Below, piece after piece: positions 5,138-10,308 of a stretch of 10,308 nt of DNA (within the stretch, counting starts at the first letter, position 1; every line of letters starts with the position of its first letter). A program made the translations under genes and the position numbers. The stretch covers positions 1-10,308 of the forward strand of contig DNSH01000092.1 in assembly GCA_003499715.1 (NCBI GenBank), read 5' to 3'. This stretch comes from Candidatus Mesolinea sp. GTDB lineage: Bacteria; Chloroflexota; Anaerolineae; Anaerolineales; Anaerolineaceae. The notes beneath the pieces are model-generated. The model made no database searches. It was not told where the DNA came from and saw nothing but the letters and a program-made list of their open reading frames with translations.

Positions 5138-7807
5138 TCATTGACCTGTTTCATAGGCATAGATTCTGGCGCCGGGCGAGTCGAATACCAGTTGGAGATG
5201 CTCCTGAAACTTGCTTTCATCCAAGGGATAAGTCCTCATTTCCAAATCGCCGACGTACACATACCTAATTTGATATTTATCCAATATTGCTTTCGCATCC
5301 TGCCAGTCATGCGTACTATAGAGTGTGCGGATGTCATTTTGCCGGTTGCCCATCTCTAGGTAACCGCCGCGCCATTGAGCTTCATGCCCAATCCAACCTA
5401 AAACCGTGGGCATGCCAGAGAAAGTGGAAACCGAAGCATAAGTCGTGTAGCTGCCGCCGGTATCGGCTACGGCTTCAACCATCACACCCAAAGGCGCTTG
5501 CTTGAGCCACTCCACCGCTTGCATTTGGTCCGGCCAGACAGCTTTATAGTATGCCGTTCCATCCAAAGTCAATTGATCAAAGGATGGAATCCCGCCAATT
5601 TTATTCCACATTGCAATGACGGGGTAAACCAAGCCCATCGCGATGCCGCAAATGCATACGACAGCTAGCGCCATCTTCCAGCGGCGGCTCACGAGCTCCA
5701 CGAGCGCCCAGAGCATGCCAAGGGCAAATATACCCAAGATGACGTAATCCAAGGGGCTGGAGCCTAAAGCGCCTAAGTTTTGATTAAAACGCTGAAAGAC
5801 TGCATCGTCGCGATACAATCCAAGATACATTGCTGTCATTCCCAACAATAACATCCCAAAGGGGAAAAGTTTCTCCCAAAGCTTAGCTTTTCCTGAGCTG
5901 CGAATTAACTGAACGAGCATATAGCTGCCAGCTAGTGACCATAAAATCCAGGCTTGGAAATAGAACTTAAAGATCGTATTCATCCGTGTGCCGAAGTTAT
6001 CCCGTAGGTAGACAAACTCCGGCGCCAAGGTGAGCAGCAAGCCCAGGATGAGCATGAAGAGCACAAATGTGTGGGTTGGTTTTTCTTGATTTCCGGATTC
6101 CGGGCTCTCAGCCTGGGCTTTATGCTTGCCTAATAAAGCATTCAGCGCCAAAAAGCTGAGTAAAAAGAGCGTGATCCACGTGCCGGGTGCTTTCAGGCGG
6201 TTAATGAGCGCCTGCCACAAGGGGTTTACGCCGGGAGTCGCACCCTGTAAGCCCAGAAACAATTGATTGAGGGTCGGAAGCTTCGTCCCAATAAAAGCAA
6301 GTCCCCATGAGAAAACAAATAAGAAGATAAACAATCCAAAAGTAATAGAAAGTGCGGGCTTTACAGCGCGTTCTTGTGGCTGGGTAAAAAAGTGCGCCAA
6401 CAATCCGGCGAAAAGCGGCAGCAAGAGAGGTCCGAACATGATCCAGAAGTAATGCCCCTGGGTGAAGAAAGCCAAACTGGGCAAAATCCCGCCAGCTTGG
6501 GAGGAAAAGCTGAGGAAGAATGGGAAATACAGTAATATCGCTGGAATGCCTAAGCCAAAACACAACAGGAAAAACTCGCCAATTCTGCGCGCGCTCCAGC
6601 CCAGGCGCTGATATTGCCCGTAAACCAGAGCAGCGGCAATCAGCAGCAAGTAGAATGGGAAATCCCAAGTGTTCAGAAAAGCTAAACCGCCCAGCGTCAG
6701 CACAGCGAGCGCCATCTCAGGCAGCTCCCAAGGCAGCGTCCATCGTAAGATCCGCGTTTCACCCTGCCAACCGCCACGGATGGCATTCAAAGCTTGGCTG
6801 ATAGCCAGGAGTACAAAGGGCATTGCCAGTGGATGGGGATGCAAGTCCGAAAGTAAATAGGTGAAGAAGGGAAACTCGTCAATCACCTCGAGTGACGCGC
6901 CGCTCAGCGTGAAATCTTGCACCACACGGCTAGCCCCCCACCATTGCACTCCGCCCAGGCGCAGCGGGAACCAAGAGAAACTTGGCGGCGGTGTGGTGAG
7001 CTCCTTGAGGTTAATCCATTGCCAGAAAGACGAAACGGTCTGCCCAGCAGAATCCTGCGACCAAAACAATCCACGGGAGTGCAAAATATCTAAAAAGCCA
7101 TGCCAGTTAGAGACTATAAGCAGCATAAAGGGGGCCAGTAAGCTAGCGGTGTAGACCCAACCTGGAATCTTCCCCTCTTTATGCTGATTCCCCGCCAGAA
7201 GGTCAAAGAGCACGCCATAAGCTCCAATTGCCGTGAGCGCAAACCACAGCGCAGACATCAGATTATAGCCGATAGCAGCATCCACGCCGCTCACGCGGAT
7301 GAGCATCGCTGCCAGTACATAACCAAAGTAATAATAGGAAATGGCATAGCCCGAAAGCCACGGGTCATTCGGCGGGAAGGTTGGCGAGCGCAAGATGGCA
7401 TTGATGAACGCCATTTCCATCGGTTTTTCTGTGCCGATGATAGCTGGGTTGGCAGCCCGCACGAGCGTCCAAAGCCTAAAAGCAACTAGAAAAATTACTT
7501 CAGTTGTGAAGATCAGCCGACGGTTCGTCTTTATCCAAGCCCACAATTCCTTAGCACGTCCGCCGCGCAAAACGAGCAGGTTGAGCACAAGCACCAGCCC
7601 TAAGGCTACCAGCTGCCCAGCCAAATCGTTATGCAGCAGCTGCAGCGAGGTGAGCAGCCAAAACAAATACCCCCACAGCAGCAAGCCTAATGGCCGGCTG
7701 AGGGCGTAACCTCGGGAAGGCAAAGCTTTAAAGAGCCTCCAGGTAAGGGGTAAGTTAATTACTGCTAAGATCAGGATTAAAACATACCAAATGATGAAGC
7801 TCGTCAA
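5138..7807 (-). CDS. YYYFG-family (DUF2298 / Chlor_Arch_YYY) polytopic membrane protein, complete
   Basis: An 889-residue very hydrophobic protein with about 14 or more membrane segments and a soluble C-terminal tail from about residue 745. Family landmarks in order: LPSRGYALSRPLGLLLWGY (29-47) after TM1; EKPMEMAF (127-134); FPPNDPWLSG (144-153) leading to YYYFG (158-162); WWGASR (289-294); EFPFFTYLLSDLHPH (311-325) with D321, H323 and H325; NTWD (379-382); GTRMNTIFKFYFQAW (606-620); and in the tail GMPTVLGW (798-805) with HEAQWR (808-813). The motifs match the family recalled as TIGR03662/PF10060, whose function is undetermined; a GT-C-like sugar transferase fold is plausible but unproven. 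The start is TTG at 7807: TTGA overlaps the upstream TGA, AGGTGAGG (7820-7813) lies 5 bases ahead, and the first residues fit the usual family N-terminus. A proline-poor hydrophilic loop near 562-578 is an unconserved insert. It is paralogous to the upstream gene and followed after 1 base by the GT-C-like gene. Confidence 0.88.
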   Translation of the reverse strand: MTSFIIWYVLILILAVINLPLTWRLFKALPSRGYALSRPLGLLLWGYLFWLLTSLQLLHNDLAGQLVALGLVLVLNLLVLRGGRAKELWAWIKTNRRLIFTTEVIFLVAFRLWTLVRAANPAIIGTEKPMEMAFINAILRSPTFPPNDPWLSGYAISYYYFGYVLAAMLIRVSGVDAAIGYNLMSALWFALTAIGAYGVLFDLLAGNQHKEGKIPGWVYTASLLAPFMLLIVSNWHGFLDILHSRGLFWSQDSAGQTVSSFWQWINLKELTTPPPSFSWFPLRLGGVQWWGASRVVQDFTLSGASLEVIDEFPFFTYLLSDLHPHPLAMPFVLLAISQALNAIRGGWQGETRILRWTLPWELPEMALAVLTLGGLAFLNTWDFPFYLLLIAAALVYGQYQRLGWSARRIGEFFLLCFGLGIPAILLYFPFFLSFSSQAGGILPSLAFFTQGHYFWIMFGPLLLPLFAGLLAHFFTQPQERAVKPALSITFGLFIFLFVFSWGLAFIGTKLPTLNQLFLGLQGATPGVNPLWQALINRLKAPGTWITLFLLSFLALNALLGKHKAQAESPESGNQEKPTHTFVLFMLILGLLLTLAPEFVYLRDNFGTRMNTIFKFYFQAWILWSLAGSYMLVQLIRSSGKAKLWEKLFPFGMLLLGMTAMYLGLYRDDAVFQRFNQNLGALGSSPLDYVILGIFALGMLWALVELVSRRWKMALAVVCICGIAMGLVYPVIAMWNKIGGIPSFDQLTLDGTAYYKAVWPDQMQAVEWLKQAPLGVMVEAVADTGGSYTTYASVSTFSGMPTVLGWIGHEAQWRGGYLEMGNRQNDIRTLYSTHDWQDAKAILDKYQIRYVYVGDLEMRTYPLDESKFQEHLQLVFDSPGARIYAYETGQ

Positions 7808-10308
7808 GGTAACCTCACCTGATATATCACCGTTTCGCCATTCCGATAAACTTCATCCCAAAGTATACCCTCTTGCGCCGCAAATTTACCCAATCCGCCG
7901 CCAGGATAAAATGCCTGCTCCAGCCGGCCTACTACGATATAGCTCACCTCGTACTTTTTGAGGAAACTGCGCACGTAATTCAAATCGTCGGTCATATAGA
8001 ATTTATCCACCGCATCTACGCGGTTTTGCACCTCATTGGTTTGCAGGATAGCGCGCTGCTGGCGCTGGTGGTAATTCCATCCAACAACGCCTGGCAAGCC
8101 TGTGTAAATGGTATAGCGGTTCCCCCAACGGTATTCATAAGCCTGCCCTTCTACGATTACGGGTGAGCCTTGAATATTATCCTGCATCCAACGGATAGCA
8201 GCATAATCTTCCCAAAAAGGTATCGCCACGCCCATATCGTAGTAACTTGAGGTTTGCATATACTGCATACCATCCAATGTTTTCGGGGCATTCACATCGA
8301 TGCGGTCGTTTATTTTATCGGTTGTGCCCATCAGCGGGAAAAGCAGCGCACTGGCGACCAAGAGAATAAGCGGAATCTGGAAAATCAACTGTGTACGCAA
8401 GGTCCACTTATGCTGGTCATTCCAGAGCGCCACAAGCGCCGTTCCCAGGGCTAAGGTGAGCAGCAGCCAGGCTTGCATATAAAGCTTGAAGACCACATTC
8501 ATACGGCCGATATCCCCCACCAGGTACACCAACTCCACCACCAGCGTCTCTAACAAGGCTGTTGCGATCATGAAGAATGCTAGACGCTTGGCATCGCTTT
8601 GATCTGGCTTGAGAATGAGAACGAGCGACCAAAGACATAACGGCAGCACAATGATTGCGACGCTTACTTTCAGTAACAGCAAGATGATAAGCAGCACCAA
8701 TAACACGATGCCAGAGACGGTCAAGAGCCGCCGATGCGGTTCGAGCTTTTTAAGCGCCGAGAGCGGCGTCACGGCTAACCATTGATACGTCTCCCACAGA
8801 TACCAAAAGAGCACGATGAAAAGGAGCAAGCCCCAATGTGTAAAGTAAGATTTGAGCGGCGTTCGGTCACCGGTCCAAAAGCCGAGCTGGCTATAACCTG
8901 GATGAAAATTTCGATTGAAGGGTGTATAAAGCACTGAACTGAGCACAACAAGGACCAGCATTAATCCGGCAATGGTGATCACCTTGCCAAGCTTGGGATT
9001 TTTGACAAACTTTACCGGCTCCATATATCTCCAGCCGGTATAGCCCATGATAAACAGATTGAACAGCAAGAAGGTGTAGGAATCCCAAGTGTTAATCGGT
9101 TTGAGCGCACCAATCAAAAGACCGCCTAATACCAGGCTGAAAATAAACCCGATGCGATTGTCTTTTTGGTTTTCAGCCCATTTGCCATGCGAAAAGAGGA
9201 ATGACATACCCCAAGCCACGGAGAAAATCACAAAGGGCATGGCAATCAAATGAGCATGCAAATCTGCATAGAGGAAGGTGAAATAGGGGAACTCGGTGAT
9301 TGCTTCACCCGGGATGGTGCGGCTCGCCATCCAGTACCAATCACCCGGGTAAAGCGGCATAGGTATGTCCTGCAGGACCATACCAAAACCTTTAAAAAAC
9401 CAGCCGATTTTCTGAAAGACTGAAGCCCCTTCCATCAGGGCACCAGCGGCGCCCATGGAGGCTAAGGTATCGGTAAGCAGCTTCAGGTTGCCAAGGTTCC
9501 CTAGGAATGCGAGTAGCAAGGCGGTCCACAGCCCAGCCCAAAACGGCTGCCCAAACAGCTTCTGCAGCTCTGGGCTGTCTTCACCTTTCTTACCCGCGAT
9601 GATGCGGCGGGTTAGGTTCCAACCTACACTGTAAGCCCCCATTACTAATAACGCATACCAGAGAGGCAGCACGATGTTATAAGCCACAGCTGGGATAATG
9701 CCCAATAGCTTAATTGGCATACCTAGGATGACAAAACCAAAGTAATAGTAATTAATGTAACCGCCGGCAAACCATGGGTCGTAAGGCGGAAAAACTGTGC
9801 TCTTAATGACTGCATTAAGATAAGAGAAGTCCATAGGCTTCTCCCCACCCTTGAAGGGATGCCAAAGATCGGGATTTTGGTAACGCACCCATAAGAAAAA
9901 CAAAAAAGCTGCCAGTCCAATTAGCTCAATAATTAAATAGCGCTTCCAGTTTTGCGCCAGTTCCCGAGCGAAGTCCTTTCGCTTTAGAAAGCCGAGAACC
10001 AACCCAGCAAGCACAATAGCAACAAAGATCCCTAAGAGCAACTTACGCGTGACGAAGATGCCGGCTGAGCCTAAAACGAAGGCAAAATATCCCAACAGCA
10101 ACAGACCCAATAAACGCGAAAAGGCGTACCCTTTATCTTCCAGTCCGGGCAGCGCCAGGCGGATAAACGGGTAGACTGCCAAACCCAAGATGAAGCTGAA
10201 CAGGTAAAACACGATTACCGCCACAGCTTGGTTGGAATTGACGAGCGATTCTCGGGCGAACAGCTCCGACCACGTTCCATTTTCGCGCTGAATCTGCTTT
10301 TGCTCTTC
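7804..10308 (-). CDS. YYYFG-family (DUF2298 / Chlor_Arch_YYY) membrane protein, N-terminus beyond window
   Basis: The frame is open for 28 codons above the first GTG (10224) and runs off the window at 10308, so this is a C-terminal fragment of at least 834 residues. The GTG at 10224 has no ribosome binding site and starts in the middle of the first hydrophobic segment. The upstream residues form a polar linker (ENGTWSELFARES) of the type I recall preceding a second YYYFG copy in the two-copy form of this family. Numbered from the GTG: EKPMDF (128-133), FPPYDPWFAGG (145-155), YYYFG (159-163), WYWMASR (296-302), EFPYFTFLYADLHAH (311-325), NTWD (378-381), GRMNVVFKLYMQAW (573-586) and the tail motif TGLPGVVGW (708-716) with HQRQQR (719-724). 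All landmarks of the downstream paralogue recur in order, though most other residues differ. Role unknown; likely a membrane enzyme of envelope glycan metabolism by family context only. It ends in a TGA overlapping the next TTG start. Confidence 0.87.
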   Translation of the reverse strand, partial: EEQKQIQRENGTWSELFARESLVNSNQAVAVIVFYLFSFILGLAVYPFIRLALPGLEDKGYAFSRLLGLLLLGYFAFVLGSAGIFVTRKLLLGIFVAIVLAGLVLGFLKRKDFARELAQNWKRYLIIELIGLAAFLFFLWVRYQNPDLWHPFKGGEKPMDFSYLNAVIKSTVFPPYDPWFAGGYINYYYFGFVILGMPIKLLGIIPAVAYNIVLPLWYALLVMGAYSVGWNLTRRIIAGKKGEDSPELQKLFGQPFWAGLWTALLLAFLGNLGNLKLLTDTLASMGAAGALMEGASVFQKIGWFFKGFGMVLQDIPMPLYPGDWYWMASRTIPGEAITEFPYFTFLYADLHAHLIAMPFVIFSVAWGMSFLFSHGKWAENQKDNRIGFIFSLVLGGLLIGALKPINTWDSYTFLLFNLFIMGYTGWRYMEPVKFVKNPKLGKVITIAGLMLVLVVLSSVLYTPFNRNFHPGYSQLGFWTGDRTPLKSYFTHWGLLLFIVLFWYLWETYQWLAVTPLSALKKLEPHRRLLTVSGIVLLVLLIILLLLKVSVAIIVLPLCLWSLVLILKPDQSDAKRLAFFMIATALLETLVVELVYLVGDIGRMNVVFKLYMQAWLLLTLALGTALVALWNDQHKWTLRTQLIFQIPLILLVASALLFPLMGTTDKINDRIDVNAPKTLDGMQYMQTSSYYDMGVAIPFWEDYAAIRWMQDNIQGSPVIVEGQAYEYRWGNRYTIYTGLPGVVGWNYHQRQQRAILQTNEVQNRVDAVDKFYMTDDLNYVRSFLKKYEVSYIVVGRLEQAFYPGGGLGKFAAQEGILWDEVYRNGETVIYQVRLP
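7813..7820 (-). promoter_or_regulatory. Ribosome binding site deciding the TTG start of the second YYYFG gene
   Basis: The minus strand reads AGGTGAGG, then TTACC, then the TTG at 7807. The site is made of the last codons of the first YYYFG gene, whose TGA shares four bases (TTGA) with the start. This supports a true, coupled gene boundary rather than a broken two-domain gene. Confidence 0.7.

Noticed and set aside
5137..5220. Longer N-terminus (603 residues) for the GT-C-like protein from ATG 5220
   Set aside because: It would overlap the upstream gene by 83 bases without a well-placed ribosome binding site, and the extra 28 residues are polar and unlike the family start. ATG 5136, one base after the upstream stop, fits the packing of the operon.
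6861..7709. Plus-strand open frames inside the second YYYFG gene
   Set aside because: They lie opposite a conserved coding region, show no domain-like features and have no ribosome binding sites of note.
7804..7820. The two YYYFG genes as one two-copy gene split by a recent frameshift or stop
   Set aside because: The junction has a good ribosome binding site, a 4-base TTGA overlap and a canonical family N-terminus directly after TTG. No slippery sequence was seen.
10222..10224. GTG as the real start of the first YYYFG gene
   Set aside because: There is no ribosome binding site before it, it lies within the first hydrophobic segment, and the frame is open to the window edge with plausible linker sequence.

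Overview
All genes in this window lie on the minus strand, so transcription runs from base 10308 towards base 1. Two large YYYFG membrane proteins side by side, a family known mainly from Chloroflexota and some archaea, together with roughly 50% GC by eye and the style of the kinase and cmk sequences, suggest a Chloroflexota bacterium, probably of class Anaerolineae. This assignment comes from reading the sequence only; nothing was searched.

In transcription order: (1) a YYYFG-type (DUF2298 / Chlor_Arch_YYY) membrane protein whose reading frame is still open at the window edge, so its N-terminus is missing (10308-7804). (2) A second, complete paralogue of the same family (7807-5138). (3) A divergent polytopic protein of glycosyltransferase-39/PMT (GT-C) type (5136-3409). 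(4) Cytidylate kinase, cmk (3412-2702). These four are packed end to end: TTGA and GTGA 4-base start/stop overlaps at two junctions, a 1-base gap at the third, and a ribosome binding site at each. They look like one translationally coupled operon. (5) After 67 bases with its own candidate promoter comes a membrane sensor histidine kinase with TM, GAF, PAS, HisKA and HATPase regions (2634-262) and no response regulator in view. (6) The last 89 bases are the beginning of rpoC, the RNA polymerase beta' subunit, which the six-frame ORF calls miss because it is cut by the window edge. It has a GTG start, a GGAGG ribosome binding site and a near-consensus promoter.

A plausible reading is that the two YYYFG proteins and the GT-C-like protein form an envelope or glycan-related membrane module of unknown biochemistry, with a housekeeping nucleotide kinase coupled to its end. 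The kinase gene separates this operon from rpoC. The regulatory DNA deserves as much attention as the genes: an inverted repeat is centred on the -10 box of the kinase promoter and reaches its start codon, and a terminator-like hairpin sits inside the rpoC leader between promoter and ribosome binding site.

No tRNA, rRNA, CRISPR array, insertion sequence or phage gene was seen. No gene-free stretch exceeds 172 bases.
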